From positions 1 to 38,568 of the forward strand of contig JAOPYK010000157.1 of the NCBI GenBank assembly GCA_025964695.1: a DNA stretch of 38,568 nt, given 5' to 3'. The stretch is from Streptosporangiaceae bacterium (lineage in GTDB: Bacteria; Actinomycetota; Actinomycetes; Streptosporangiales; Streptosporangiaceae). Shown here piece by piece: positions 7,771 through 16,396 of the stretch. The position numbers and the translations under genes are program-made. Below the pieces are notes generated by a model. The model did not search any database. It was not told the DNA's origin and saw only the letters and a program-made list of their open reading frames with translations. Every line of letters begins with the position of its first letter. The first letter of the stretch is position 1.

Positions 7771-8262
7771 ATGTCTCAGACAGCGGCGGATGCCTCGTCC
7801 ACGGCCGGCGACCCGGCCGCGCCGGACCGGGTGGTCGTCGGCTTCGACGGCTCACCGGGCTCGCACCTCGCGCTGCGCTGGGCCGCCCGGGAGGCACAGC
7901 GCCGCCGTGCCCCGCTACAGGTGATCTCCGCCTGGGAGAAGCGCGGCGACTCGGACCTGGACCCGGCCGACGAACACGCCGAGGTCGCCGCCGAGCGCAT
8001 CCAGCGGGCTCTGAAGGCCATCCTGCTGGAGGGAGTACAGCTCGAGCGCGTCTCGTACGCCACCTCACGAGGACCGGCCGGTCCGGTTCTGCTGGAGGCG
8101 GCGGCCGGCGCCGACCTCCTCGTCATCGGTACCACCGGGCTCGAAGCCAAGCAGTCCCCCGGCCGGGTCAGCCTGTACTGCCTGCAGCACGCCCGCATCC
8201 CGCTCGCCTTCGTCCCCAGCTCGTGGCACGGGCTCGGCGGACCCGATCCCGGCTCAGGCTGA
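7771..8262 (+). CDS. Universal stress protein (UspA family)
   Basis: A single USP domain of 163 aa. It opens MSQTAADASS, then RVVVGFDGSPGSHLALRWAA, the beta1-alpha1 signature, and ends with ADLLVIGTTGLEAKQSPGRV and CLQHARIPLAFVPSS. The ATG at 7771 is preceded by a GGAACGGAG Shine-Dalgarno sequence; an in-frame extension to 7639 reads as non-coding. The usual ATP-binding signature G-2x-G-9x-G-S/T is altered: the spacing here is GTTG then seven residues to G, followed by R-V-S. Nucleotide binding may therefore be weak or absent. Such proteins typically act in the cytosol in stress, dormancy or hypoxia; the partner is unknown. Confidence 0.85.
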   Translation: MSQTAADASSTAGDPAAPDRVVVGFDGSPGSHLALRWAAREAQRRRAPLQVISAWEKRGDSDLDPADEHAEVAAERIQRALKAILLEGVQLERVSYATSRGPAGPVLLEAAAGADLLVIGTTGLEAKQSPGRVSLYCLQHARIPLAFVPSSWHGLGGPDPGSG

Positions 8263-8512
8263 CAACAGCCCATCGCCTCGGCGACCTTCGAGCACGCCAC
8301 CTTCCGAACATGTAAGGTCGCGGAGGGTGATCGGCGGGGCCTTGGATTCCGCGAGGCGGCGCCAGGACCTTGTGCTGGTCTAGGTTCGGGCGGCGCCCGG
8401 GCACCAGTGACGCCGGCCCGCCCGCGCATAGGACATCCGGGCAGCCGTAGCGGCCGCCGCCGGGTGCCGACGGATCGCCGTTCACCTCTGGGCGGCGGCC
8501 ACTGGGGGAAGA

Positions 8513-8536
8513 TCAATGCTCTTCGGTCAGCATTGA
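8513..8536 (-). terminator. Hairpin overlapping the esterase stop codon
   Basis: TCAATGCT and AGCATTGA form a perfect 8-bp stem with an 8-nt loop and straddle the stop of the minus-strand esterase gene. There is no T-run. The interval 8263-8526 between the two convergent genes shows nothing else I can name. Confidence 0.35.
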
Positions 8537-9756
8537 CCGTCGGCGAGGACCCAGTAGTTCGGACCGGTCTGCTTGAGCGTGTGCGTGGTGAAGGTGTTCC
8601 ACAGGCCCATGGCGTCGTTGGATCCGTTGGCGTAGGTGGAGCCGCCGGACTGGTGCGCCCGCCCGGCCGTGGTGTGCGCGTAGTTGCTGGACGTCGCGCA
8701 GACCACGCCCGGCGTCGTGGTCGGCGTGGGCGTCGGGGTCACGGTCGGAGTGGGGGTTGGGGTGGGGGTCGGGGTGGGGACCGGCCCGGAGCCGTCCAGC
8801 CCGAAGAACTGTGCGTCGCGGTAGGCCGAGCAGATGCTGTCCAGGAAGTAGGCCCCGGTGGTGCCGCACTGGTCGACGGCGCCGCCCGGATGGACGGGGG
8901 TGCCATGCCCGGCGTTGGCGATCTTGTAGAGGCGGACGGCGTCGTTGCCGTACTTCTCCAGGGTGACGCCGCCCGGCAGGGTCTCGGTCGAGGCCGGCGT
9001 CTGGGAGACGCCGAGCACGTTGGTGAACTGGTCGCGCAGTTCCAGCCCGTTCTTGGGAACGACGACGGCGTCGGACTGCCCGTGCCAGATCGAGATCCTG
9101 GGACGCGCCCCGGTGTAGCCGGAATAGGCGGCCCGCACCAGGTCGCCCCAGGCCTGCGGGGTCTTGTCGACGCCGGAGTACTGACAGGTGGAGGTCGTGT
9201 CCGGCGGGGAGCACCGGTAGGGCAGGCCGGACACCACCGAGCCGGCCGCGAACAGGTCGGGATAGGTGGCGAGCATGACGGAGGTCATCGCGCCGCCCGC
9301 CGACAGGCCGGTGATGTAGATCCTGCGGGAGTCGAGGCGGTAGGTGCTGGTGGCGTAGCCGACCATCTGCGCGATGGACAGAGCCTCGCCCTGGCCCCGC
9401 TTGATGTGAGCCTCCTGGAACCACTGGAAGCAGTTCGACGGATAGGCCGAGGAGTCGATCCGCTCGGGGAAGACCACCGCGAAGTGGTACAGGTCGGCGT
9501 ACTTCTTCCACCCGGAGTTGGTGTAGTAGTCGTTGGCGGTCTGCGTACAGCCGTGCAGGGCCACCACGGCCGGTGAGCCGTCGGGCAGCCCGTCGGGCCG
9601 GTACACCCACATGTTCAGGCCACCGGGGTTGGACCCGAACCCCGTGACCTGGGTGAGGGCGGCCGCGCTGGCCGGGCTCGTGGCGATCCCGAGCGCCGCG
9701 ACCAGCGACATCGTGCACAGCGACAGGGCGAGCAAGAGGCGCAGGAACTGTTTCAC
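8527..9756 (-). CDS. Secreted PHB-depolymerase/feruloyl-esterase-like hydrolase with C-terminal binding domain
   Basis: A 409-aa exported alpha/beta hydrolase. Residues 1-32 form a Sec signal peptide ending SPASA-A. The catalytic domain has ALHGCTQTANDY (oxyanion region), the nucleophile in TGLSAGGAMT, the Asp in WHGQSDAVV and the His in NAGHGTPVHPGG. It matches the type-1 extracellular PHB depolymerase (LpqC-like) esterase family, whose members also include feruloyl and acetylxylan esterases. A Pro-Thr linker follows, then a 57-residue Cys-bounded domain (SNYAHTTAGRAHQSGGS ... TLKQTGPNYWVL) seen at the end of such enzymes and probably substrate-binding. The start is GTG at 9756 with GGAAGGAG before it. 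The true substrate cannot be assigned from sequence. Confidence 0.85.
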   Translation of the reverse strand: MKQFLRLLLALSLCTMSLVAALGIATSPASAAALTQVTGFGSNPGGLNMWVYRPDGLPDGSPAVVALHGCTQTANDYYTNSGWKKYADLYHFAVVFPERIDSSAYPSNCFQWFQEAHIKRGQGEALSIAQMVGYATSTYRLDSRRIYITGLSAGGAMTSVMLATYPDLFAAGSVVSGLPYRCSPPDTTSTCQYSGVDKTPQAWGDLVRAAYSGYTGARPRISIWHGQSDAVVVPKNGLELRDQFTNVLGVSQTPASTETLPGGVTLEKYGNDAVRLYKIANAGHGTPVHPGGAVDQCGTTGAYFLDSICSAYRDAQFFGLDGSGPVPTPTPTPTPTPTVTPTPTPTTTPGVVCATSSNYAHTTAGRAHQSGGSTYANGSNDAMGLWNTFTTHTLKQTGPNYWVLADGQC

Positions 9757-9815
9757 CGATCCGCTCCTTCCAAGCGGGAGCCGATCGTGCGGGCGACCCG
9801 GGGGGCAGGGGTGGT

Positions 9816-9829
9816 GTGACGCGGGTCAC
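9816..9829. promoter_or_regulatory. Putative Crp-type site GTGAC-N4-GTCAC before the esterase
   Basis: GTGACGCGGGTCAC fits the GTG-N6-GNCAC form described for Streptomyces Crp and lies 60-73 bp upstream of the esterase start. A sister site of the same form occurs at 11049-11062 in front of the sugar operon. Confidence 0.45.
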
Positions 9830-9874
9830 CCATTCGGCTTCCGGCAGGTTAAGAGCAGGCCTCCGGCCATGAAA

Positions 9875-9891
9875 TGTGGGGGCTTCCCACA
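9875..9891 (-). terminator. Short inverted repeat after the lacI stop
   Basis: TGTGGG-GGCTT-CCCACA, a 6-bp stem 28 bp beyond the stop of the LacI gene and 119 bp upstream of the esterase. It may be a weak terminator or an operator for the esterase. Confidence 0.3.
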
Positions 9892-9918
9892 ATCCTCAGG
9901 TCAGCTGTAGGGGCGCGC

Positions 9919-10941
9919 TCATGCGGGTACGGATGGCGCGCGGCCGACCGTGCTCTCCCGGATCTTCAGGGAGAAGGGGGTCTGGATGTCCTGAGGGGCG
10001 ACCTGTTCGCCGGCTTCGGCGCGGCGGCGGATGAGGTCGACGGCGGTCTGGGCGATCGCGGACTTGTCCGGTGCGATGGTGGTCAGGGACGGGAGGCTGT
10101 AGGCGCTCTCCTCGGTGTTGTCGAAGCCGACGATCGCCACGTCCTCTGGGACCCGGAGGCCGCGTTCGGCTGCGGTCCGCATCGCGCCGATGGCGAGCAG
10201 GTCGTTGAAGCAGAACACCGCGTCGGGGGGTTCCGGCAGGGCGAGCAGGTGCGCCATGGCCTCGGCGCCGTCATGCCGGTGGTACTCGAGCGCGGGCGCG
10301 ACGAGTTCGGCCGGCTGCGGGAGCCCCGCTTCGGCCAGTGCCGCCTGGTAGCCGGCGAGCCGCAGCGCCGCGGTGCCGCGGCGCGGATTCTGGCCGATGG
10401 CCGCGATCCTGCGGCGGCCGATCCCGGTCAGGTGGTCCACCGCCGTTCGAGCGGCGAGCACGTTGTCGATCGCGACGTGGTCGATCGCGACGTTGACCGC
10501 ATGCTCGCCCAGCATGACCAGCGGGACCCCGGGCGCGTGCTCGGAGAAGTCCTCCTCCTCGAGAGCCTGCGGGCTCAGGATCGCTCCGTCGATCATGTGC
10601 GGTCCCAGCGATGCCAGCGTCGAGCGTTCGCGCTCACGGGTGCCCTGGGTCTGCTCGATGAGCACGCTCCAGCTCTGGGCCTGGGCGGCGGTGATGACGA
10701 GGCCGGCGAGTTCGCCGAAATAGGGGATGCTCAGCTCGGGTACCACCAGCGCGATGAACCCCGTCCGGCCGCGGCGCAGGTTCCGTGCGCCCATGTTGGG
10801 CCGGTAGCCGGTCGCCTCCAGCGCTTCCTGGACGCGGCGACGGTTCTCGGGCTTGACGAAGGCGTAGCCGTTGACGACGTTCGACACCGTCTTCACCGAC
10901 ACTCCGGCCAGGGCTGCGACGTCCTTGAGCGTTGCGGCCAT
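9919..10941 (-). CDS. LacI-family transcriptional regulator of the adjacent sugar operon
   Basis: A 340-aa repressor. Residues 1-50 are the LacI helix-turn-helix (TLKDVAALAGVSVKTVSNVV, then a hinge helix ending RRGRTGFIALVVPEL). The rest is a periplasmic-binding-protein-like effector domain with VAIVGFDNTE and PSLTTIAPDKSAIAQTAVDL. It is transcribed away from the ABC-transporter operon, and a 27-bp dyad of LacI type lies between the two starts, so autoregulation plus control of the transporter genes is likely. Inside the gene a 12-bp direct repeat (TCGATCGCGACG, around 10465-10490) gives the duplicated peptide AIDHV-AIDNV. The inducer is presumably the transported sugar. Confidence 0.88.
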   Translation of the reverse strand: MAATLKDVAALAGVSVKTVSNVVNGYAFVKPENRRRVQEALEATGYRPNMGARNLRRGRTGFIALVVPELSIPYFGELAGLVITAAQAQSWSVLIEQTQGTRERERSTLASLGPHMIDGAILSPQALEEEDFSEHAPGVPLVMLGEHAVNVAIDHVAIDNVLAARTAVDHLTGIGRRRIAAIGQNPRRGTAALRLAGYQAALAEAGLPQPAELVAPALEYHRHDGAEAMAHLLALPEPPDAVFCFNDLLAIGAMRTAAERGLRVPEDVAIVGFDNTEESAYSLPSLTTIAPDKSAIAQTAVDLIRRRAEAGEQVAPQDIQTPFSLKIRESTVGRAPSVPA

Positions 10942-11001
10942 CCATGATTCCCTTCACGATCCCGGCTCGGCGATCCGGAGTCTATGACGGGTGGCGAGCT
11001 G

Positions 11002-11028
11002 TTTACAACGTTGTAGCAACGATGTAAA
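11002..11028. promoter_or_regulatory. LacI-type operator between lacI and the sugar ABC operon
   Basis: A 27-bp imperfect palindrome with arms TTTACAACGTTG and CAACGATGTAAA around a TAG centre (11 of 12 positions pair). Nested in the left half is the perfect 12-bp palindrome TACAACGTTGTA (11004-11015). The central CG flanked by AA/TT is typical of LacI-family operators. It lies 61 bp from the lacI start and 85 bp from the binding-protein start. Confidence 0.8.
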
Positions 11029-11048
11029 AACTTCTATACCCAAGCCGA

Positions 11049-11062
11049 GTGACCGGGGTCAC
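11049..11062. promoter_or_regulatory. Putative Crp-type site before the sugar operon
   Basis: GTGACC-GG-GGTCAC, a perfect 6-2-6 dyad fitting GTG-N6-GNCAC. It lies between the LacI operator and the start at 11113 and matches the form of the site before the esterase gene. Confidence 0.45.
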
Positions 11063-11112
11063 TATCGGTCCACCCCCGCTCATCCCAGACAAGCCAGTCC
11101 GAAGGAGCGACC

Positions 11113-12204
11113 ATGCTCGTGACCGCCCACCCCCCGCTCTTCCGTCGCACCCATGCCACCGCGCTGACGGCCGTCGCCGTCGCACTGGTGCTCAGCGGCT
11201 GTTCCAAGAGCGAGTCCACGTCCACGGCGCCCTCCAGCGCGGGACCGGCCGCGTCAGCGGCCTCGGTGCAGCCGACAGGGGCCGGCTGCACCATCTCGCA
11301 GACCGGATATCCGAAAGTCGACCTGAAGACCGCGACCGTCGGGTTCTCACAGTCGGAGAAGGAGGCCAACCCCTTCCGCATCGCGGAGACGCAGTCGATC
11401 AAGGCCGAGGCGGCCAAGCTCTCCATCCCCGCCGGCCACCTGCTGCTGACCAACGCCCAGAGCGACCTCAACAAGCAGATCAGCGACATCAAGTCGATGC
11501 TGGACCGGGGGGCCAAGCTCCTGATCGTTGCGCCGCTGAACTCCGACGGCCTGCAGCCGGCCCTGGACGCCGCGAAGGCCAAGAAGGTGCCGGTCGTCAC
11601 CATCGACCGCAAGGTCACCTCACAGCCGTGCAGTGACTACCTCACCTTCATCGGGTCGAACTTCGTCCAGCAGGGCAAGCGCGCCGCCGACGAGATGATC
11701 CGGGTGACCGGCGGCACCGGCAAGGTCGCGATCCTGCTCGGCGCGTCCGGCAACAACGTGACGACCGACCGCACCCAGGGATTCAAGGACCAGCTGGCCA
11801 CGTCCAAGGGCCTGTCGATCGTCGTGGAGCAGACCGGTGACTTCGACCGCTCGAAGGGGCAGGCGGTGATGGAGCAGCTCATCCAGAGCCACCCCGACAT
11901 CACCGCCGTGTACGCCGAGAACGACGAGATGGGCATCGGCGCGGTCAACGCCCTCAAGGCCGCGGGCAAGCACCCGGGCAAGGACATCAAGATCGTCTCG
12001 ATCGACGGCACCCGCAACGCGGTGCAGCTGATCAAGGACGGCAGCTACAACGCCGTCATCGAGTCGAATCCCCGCTTCGGCCACCTCGCCTTCCAGACGC
12101 TGCAGCAGTTCGAGGACGGGCAGCAGATCCCGGCCAACGTGATCATTTCCGATGACCAGTACAACGAGACGAACGCGGCCCAGAAGGTCTCCGCCGCCTA
12201 CTGA
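11113..12204 (+). CDS. Sugar ABC transporter substrate-binding lipoprotein (YtfQ-like)
   Basis: A 363-aa type-I periplasmic-binding protein anchored as a lipoprotein: the leader ends in the lipobox LSGC near residue 33, followed by a Ser/Thr/Ala-rich tether. The mature protein has TVGFSQSEKEANPFRIAET, IDRKVTSQPCSDYLTF, GDFDRSKGQAVMEQLIQSHP, YAENDEMGIGAVNALKAAGK and SIDGTRNAVQLI. These correspond closely to segments I recall from E. coli YtfQ, the galactofuranose-binding protein, including the GDFxRSKG and NDxMxIGAxxAxKxAG stretches. GAAGGAG precedes the ATG by 5 nt. It is the first gene of an operon with an ATPase, two permeases, a mutarotase and GalT. Galactofuranose is the best ligand guess; ribose- or galactopyranose-type ligands remain possible. 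Confidence 0.83.
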   Translation: MLVTAHPPLFRRTHATALTAVAVALVLSGCSKSESTSTAPSSAGPAASAASVQPTGAGCTISQTGYPKVDLKTATVGFSQSEKEANPFRIAETQSIKAEAAKLSIPAGHLLLTNAQSDLNKQISDIKSMLDRGAKLLIVAPLNSDGLQPALDAAKAKKVPVVTIDRKVTSQPCSDYLTFIGSNFVQQGKRAADEMIRVTGGTGKVAILLGASGNNVTTDRTQGFKDQLATSKGLSIVVEQTGDFDRSKGQAVMEQLIQSHPDITAVYAENDEMGIGAVNALKAAGKHPGKDIKIVSIDGTRNAVQLIKDGSYNAVIESNPRFGHLAFQTLQQFEDGQQIPANVIISDDQYNETNAAQKVSAAY

Positions 12205-12303
12205 CCGCCCGGCCGCGGCCGGACCCCCACCGGCGATGCGCACAGGGTCCGGCCGCCGATCCGGTCATCGCGCCGACCGGCGCAGCAGACAAGGAGCCAG
12301 TTC

Positions 12304-13872
12304 GTGGAGCGTGAGGCCACCGCGCCAGTCCAGCCGCCGGCAGACGATGAACCGATCCTGGAGGTCGTCGAGGTCACCAAGGAGTTCCTTGGCACTCGAG
12401 CCCTCGACACGGTGTCGTTCGCCCTGCGGGCGGGCGAGGTGCACGCCCTCGTCGGGGAGAACGGCGCCGGGAAGTCCACTCTGATCAAGGTGCTGACAGG
12501 GGTCTACCGGCCGGACAGCGGCGTGCTGCGGCACCACGGCCGGCCCGTCACCTTCGGCAAGCCGATCCAGGCGCAGCAGGCGGGCATCTCGACGATCTAC
12601 CAGGAGGTCAACCTCATCCCCCTGATGAGCATCGCCAGCAACGTCTTCCTCGGACGTGAGCCCCGCACCCGCGCCGGGCTGATCGACTGGCCGAAGATGA
12701 ACGCGATGGCGGCCGAACTGCTCGCCGGTTACGGCATCGACGGCGATGTACGGCGCCCGCTGGGCGGGCTGGGGGTCGGCGCCCAGCAGATGGTCGCCCT
12801 GGCCCGCGCGGTCTCCGTCGACGCGCGCGTGGTCATCATGGACGAGCCCACCTCGTCGCTCGAACCCCGCGAGGTGGCGACCCTCTTCACGGTGATCGGC
12901 AGACTGCACCGGCAGGGCATCGCGATCCTCTACGTCAGCCACCGCATGGACGAGCTTTACCGGATCTGTGATCGGGTGACCGTGCTGCGCGACGGCAGGC
13001 TGGTGCATACCGGGCCGCTGTCCGGGCTGGATCGGATCGAGCTCGTCTCGCTCATGCTCGGCCGGGAGATCAGCGATGTCCGGGCGCATGGCGCCACCAG
13101 CTTCGGCGACGACCGCCACGCCGCCAAGGAACCGCTGCTACGGGCCGAGGATCTGTCCAGCCCGCACCGGCTGTCCGGGGTGTCGGTGACGATCCGTCCT
13201 GGAGAGGTCGTCGGCCTGGCCGGGCTCCTCGGCTCCGGGCGCAGCGAGACCGCCCGCGCGATCATCGGTGCGCTGCCTCTGGACGGCGGCACGGTGCTGG
13301 TGGCCGACAAGCCGGTGCGCCCGGGCAGCATCGCGTCGGCGATCCGCGCCGGCATCAGCATGCTGGCCGAGGACCGCAAGGGCGACGGGATCATCCCCAA
13401 CCTGTCCGTACGGGAGAACATCGTGCTGGCCGCGCTCCCCCGGCTGTCCCGATTCGGCCTGGTCCGCCGGGCCAAACAGGACCGGATCGTCGAGACCTTC
13501 ATCAAGCGGCTGCGGATCAAGGCCTCCAGCCCGGATCAGAAGGTCGCCGAACTCTCCGGTGGCAACCAGCAGAAGGTGCTGCTGGCCCGCTGGCTGTGCA
13601 TGCAGCCGCGGATCCTGCTGCTGGACGAGCCGACCCGGGGCATCGACGTGGGCGCCAAGGCCGAGGTCCAGGCACTGATCGACGAGCTCGCCGCGGAGGG
13701 GCTCGGCGTCCTGCTGATCTCCGCCGAGATGGAGGAGCTCATCGACGGCGCCGACCGGCTGGTCGTCCTCCGCGACGGCGCCGTCGTCGGCGAACTCGTC
13801 GGAGACCAGGTCACCGAGGGCAACGTGCTGGCCGCGATCGCGGCGGTCGGCGAAGGGAACGACGATGTCTGA
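12304..13872 (+). CDS. Sugar ABC transporter ATP-binding protein (YtfR/RbsA-like, two ABC domains)
   Basis: A 522-aa cytosolic ATPase with tandem ABC domains. The first has Walker A GENGAGKST, signature LGVGAQQMVALARAV and Walker B VVIMDEPTSSLE. The second has the degenerate Walker A LLGSGRSETAR usual for carbohydrate CUT2 transporters, then LSGGNQQKVLLARWL and ILLLDEPTRGIDVG. The start is GTG 12304, with AAGGAG about 8 nt upstream and a 99-bp gap after the binding-protein gene. The 3' end overlaps the first permease by 8 bp. It energises import through the two permeases that follow. Confidence 0.9.
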   Translation: MEREATAPVQPPADDEPILEVVEVTKEFLGTRALDTVSFALRAGEVHALVGENGAGKSTLIKVLTGVYRPDSGVLRHHGRPVTFGKPIQAQQAGISTIYQEVNLIPLMSIASNVFLGREPRTRAGLIDWPKMNAMAAELLAGYGIDGDVRRPLGGLGVGAQQMVALARAVSVDARVVIMDEPTSSLEPREVATLFTVIGRLHRQGIAILYVSHRMDELYRICDRVTVLRDGRLVHTGPLSGLDRIELVSLMLGREISDVRAHGATSFGDDRHAAKEPLLRAEDLSSPHRLSGVSVTIRPGEVVGLAGLLGSGRSETARAIIGALPLDGGTVLVADKPVRPGSIASAIRAGISMLAEDRKGDGIIPNLSVRENIVLAALPRLSRFGLVRRAKQDRIVETFIKRLRIKASSPDQKVAELSGGNQQKVLLARWLCMQPRILLLDEPTRGIDVGAKAEVQALIDELAAEGLGVLLISAEMEELIDGADRLVVLRDGAVVGELVGDQVTEGNVLAAIAAVGEGNDDV

Positions 13873-14833
13873 CGCAGCAGTCGCGTCCCGGCTGCGGGGG
13901 AACCGCCTGCGCACGGCCGGCCGGCTCCAGGAGTACGGCGTGTACCTCGCGGTCGCCGTCCTCCTGCTGTTCAACCTCCTGTTCACCGCCAACTTCATGT
14001 CGGCCGCGAACTTCCGCACCCAGCTGCTCCAGGCGGCCCCGGTCTGCATCGTGGCGCTCGGCATGGCCCTGGTGATCGGCACGGAGGGCGTCGACCTCTC
14101 CGTCGGGGCGGTGATGTCGCTGTCCGCGGCGCTCATCCCCCTCTACCTCGGGTACGGGGTCGTACCGGCGATCGTGCTCGCACTCGTGGCCGGCCTCGCG
14201 GCGGGCGTCTTCAACGGCTTCCTGGTCGCCTACGTCGGCATCCAGCCCATCGTCGCCACGCTCGCGTTGCTGGTGGGCGGCCGCGGACTGGCGCTGGTCA
14301 TCGCGCACGGCCAGCTGGTTGAGGTACACGACCCGGCGTTCCTGGCGCTCGGCAGCGACGACCTTCTGGGAATCCCGGTCAGCGTCCTGGTCGCGGCCGT
14401 GCTCTCCGTCCTGGTCGGCCTGATGGTTCGGCGCACGACCTTCGGCCGACGCCTGGTGGCGATCGGCGGCAACCGGGCCGCCAGCACGCTGGCCGGCCTG
14501 CCGGTACGGCGCGTGCTCCTGGGGGTCTACGCGGTCTGCGGGCTGTTCGCCGGCGTCGCGGGCGTGCTGGCCACCGCGCGCCTGGCGGCCAGCGATCCGG
14601 CCGACGTCGGCCTCCTCATGGAGCTGTCGGCCATCACCGCGGTCGTGGTCGGTGGCACCCCGCTGAACGGCGGCCGGGTCCGGATCTTCGGCACCGTCAT
14701 GGGCGCGCTGCTGATGCAGCTGGTCAGGGCAACGCTCATCAAGCACAATCTGCCGGACTCGACCGCGCAGATGATCCAGGCGGCGATCATCATCATCGCC
14801 GTCTACACCGGGCGGGAGCGAGCCAGCCGATGA
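13865..14833 (+). CDS. Sugar ABC transporter permease 1 (YtfT-like)
   Basis: A 322-aa polytopic inner-membrane permease of the BPD_transp_2 family (CUT2). It carries the family segment ALGMALVIGTEGVDLSVGAV and the cytoplasmic coupling loop with RRTTFGRRLVAIGGNRAAST, close to the ATPase-contact motif. It overlaps the ATPase gene by 8 bp and the next permease by 4 bp (ATGA), so stoichiometric expression is expected. One half of a heterodimeric channel. Confidence 0.88.
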   Translation: MSDAAVASRLRGNRLRTAGRLQEYGVYLAVAVLLLFNLLFTANFMSAANFRTQLLQAAPVCIVALGMALVIGTEGVDLSVGAVMSLSAALIPLYLGYGVVPAIVLALVAGLAAGVFNGFLVAYVGIQPIVATLALLVGGRGLALVIAHGQLVEVHDPAFLALGSDDLLGIPVSVLVAAVLSVLVGLMVRRTTFGRRLVAIGGNRAASTLAGLPVRRVLLGVYAVCGLFAGVAGVLATARLAASDPADVGLLMELSAITAVVVGGTPLNGGRVRIFGTVMGALLMQLVRATLIKHNLPDSTAQMIQAAIIIIAVYTGRERASR

Positions 14834-15858
14834 GATCGTCGACCACACCGACCGGCGCCCAGGACGTATCCGCTCCCCGGCACGCGACCTCGGCCATCGA
14901 AGCCCGCCGGCAGGCGATGACGAGCCTGCTTCAACGGCAGGGCGCCGCCGTCGTGCTGGCGGTGGTGGTGCTGGTGGCCTGGCTCGCGTTCCCGCGGTTC
15001 GGCAGCGCCGACAACCTGCGCGACCTGGCCCTGCAGAGCTCCTTTCTCGCGGTGATCGCGCTCGGCATGACCTTCGTGATCATCTCTGGCGGGATCGACC
15101 TGTCGGTCGGATCCGTGTACGCCCTCGGGGGTGTGCTCGCGGCGTACGCCTCCCAGTGGGGCTTCCTGGCCGCGCTGCTACTGCCCCTGGCGGTGTGCGG
15201 TCTGATCGGCCTGGTCAACGGCCTGCTCGTGGCCCGTACCGGGATGCCGCCGTTCATCGTCACCCTGGCCTCCCTGCTGTTCGCCCGCGGGCTCCTGCTC
15301 GCCATCACGCACGAGGGCGCGACGACGTACAAGATCGGCAGTGCGGCGTTCTTCCTGCATCTGGGCCGGAGCACGTTCCTGGGAATCGGCTACCCGATCT
15401 ACATAGCGCTGGTCCTCTTCCTCGCGGGCGGGCTGCTGCTGCGACGCACCCGGTTCGGCCAGTCGCTGTTCGCCACGGGCGGCGCCGAGTCCTCGGCCGT
15501 CCTGATGGGACTGCCGGTCACCCGAACCAAGATCACCGTCTACACGCTCAACGGGCTGCTCGCCGGGTTCTCCGGCGCGCTGACCGCCGCCTACCTGGAG
15601 TCCGGCGTCACCGTGATCGGCGTGGGCACCGAACTGGACGCGATCGCCGTCGTCGTCATCGGCGGCACGCTGCTGACCGGCGGCGCCGGAACCGTGATCG
15701 GGACCCTCATCGGCGTGCTGCTGCGCAACGTGATCCAGAACATCATCAACCAGATCGGCACTCTGGACAGCAACTACCAGTCCGTGGTCAGCGGCGGCTT
15801 CCTCCTGGTCGTCGTGGTCATCCAGCGGTCCCTGGCCCGTAGCCGCATCCGCCGGTGA
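14830..15858 (+). CDS. Sugar ABC transporter permease 2 (YjfF-like)
   Basis: A 342-aa CUT2 permease with ALGMTFVIISGGIDLSVGSV near residues 77-96 and the loop RRTRFGQSLFATGGAESSAV. The first 35 residues are a hydrophilic cytoplasmic extension. It is distinct from permease 1; a transporter with two different adjacent permeases and one double ATPase is the YtfQRT-YjfF arrangement, whereas RbsABC and MglBAC use one permease gene. A 55-bp gap separates it from the mutarotase. Confidence 0.88.
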   Translation: MRSSTTPTGAQDVSAPRHATSAIEARRQAMTSLLQRQGAAVVLAVVVLVAWLAFPRFGSADNLRDLALQSSFLAVIALGMTFVIISGGIDLSVGSVYALGGVLAAYASQWGFLAALLLPLAVCGLIGLVNGLLVARTGMPPFIVTLASLLFARGLLLAITHEGATTYKIGSAAFFLHLGRSTFLGIGYPIYIALVLFLAGGLLLRRTRFGQSLFATGGAESSAVLMGLPVTRTKITVYTLNGLLAGFSGALTAAYLESGVTVIGVGTELDAIAVVVIGGTLLTGGAGTVIGTLIGVLLRNVIQNIINQIGTLDSNYQSVVSGGFLLVVVVIQRSLARSRIRR

Positions 15859-15913
15859 CGTTCCGGCCGGATCGCCGGAACCGGATCGCCCTATCGCTCG
15901 AGAGGAGACCGTC

Positions 15914-16396
15914 ATGTTGCGCTACCCGCTGATCCATCCGCAGCTCCTGGCCGTGCTGGCCGCCGCCGGTCACGGCAGCAAGATCCTGATCGCGGACGGC
16001 AACTACGCCCACCGCACCAACACCCACGCCCTCGCGCCGGTGATCCACCTCAACCTCCGGCCCGGCCTGGTCACGGTCGAGCACGTGCTGGAAACCGTCG
16101 TCGACGCCAGCCCGGTCGAGGCCGCGACCCTGATGCTTCCCGACGACGGCTCCCCCTCCCCGGTACAAGAACGCTACCGCGGCCTGCTCGGCGAGGCCGT
16201 GCCCATGCGGCTGGTGGGACGCGGCGCCTTCTACCAGGCCTGCCGCCGCTCCGACATGGCGGCCACCATCGCGACCGGCGACCAGCGCCACTACGCCAAC
16301 GTCCTGCTCACCGTCGGTGCCCTTCCCGCCCCCGGCCCCGGAACGCCCGCCGCGGACGAGGAGACCGGCCGGACGGCCGCGGACATGACACCGTGA
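15914..16396 (+). CDS. RbsD/FucU-family sugar mutarotase
   Basis: A 160-aa cytosolic enzyme of the RbsD/FucU fold, interconverting pyranose, furanose and anomeric forms of a sugar. The catalytic pattern is visible: His20 and Asp28 in GHGSKILIADGNY, and the C-terminal Tyr127-x-Asn129 pair (HYANVLL), matching the RbsD/FucU active-site positions. A GAGAGGAG Shine-Dalgarno sequence precedes ATG 15914. The last 25 residues are a family-external Ala/Pro-rich tail. It lies between the transporter and GalT with a GTGA overlap to galT, so it probably reshapes the incoming sugar, possibly galactofuranose to galactopyranose, before phosphorylation. L-fucose is an alternative substrate. Confidence 0.85.
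   Translation: MLRYPLIHPQLLAVLAAAGHGSKILIADGNYAHRTNTHALAPVIHLNLRPGLVTVEHVLETVVDASPVEAATLMLPDDGSPSPVQERYRGLLGEAVPMRLVGRGAFYQACRRSDMAATIATGDQRHYANVLLTVGALPAPGPGTPAADEETGRTAADMTP

Noticed and set aside
8700-8790. Microsatellite-like GT/CG-rich repeat
   Set aside because: It is the coding sequence of the Pro-Thr linker of the secreted esterase, not an independent repeat element.
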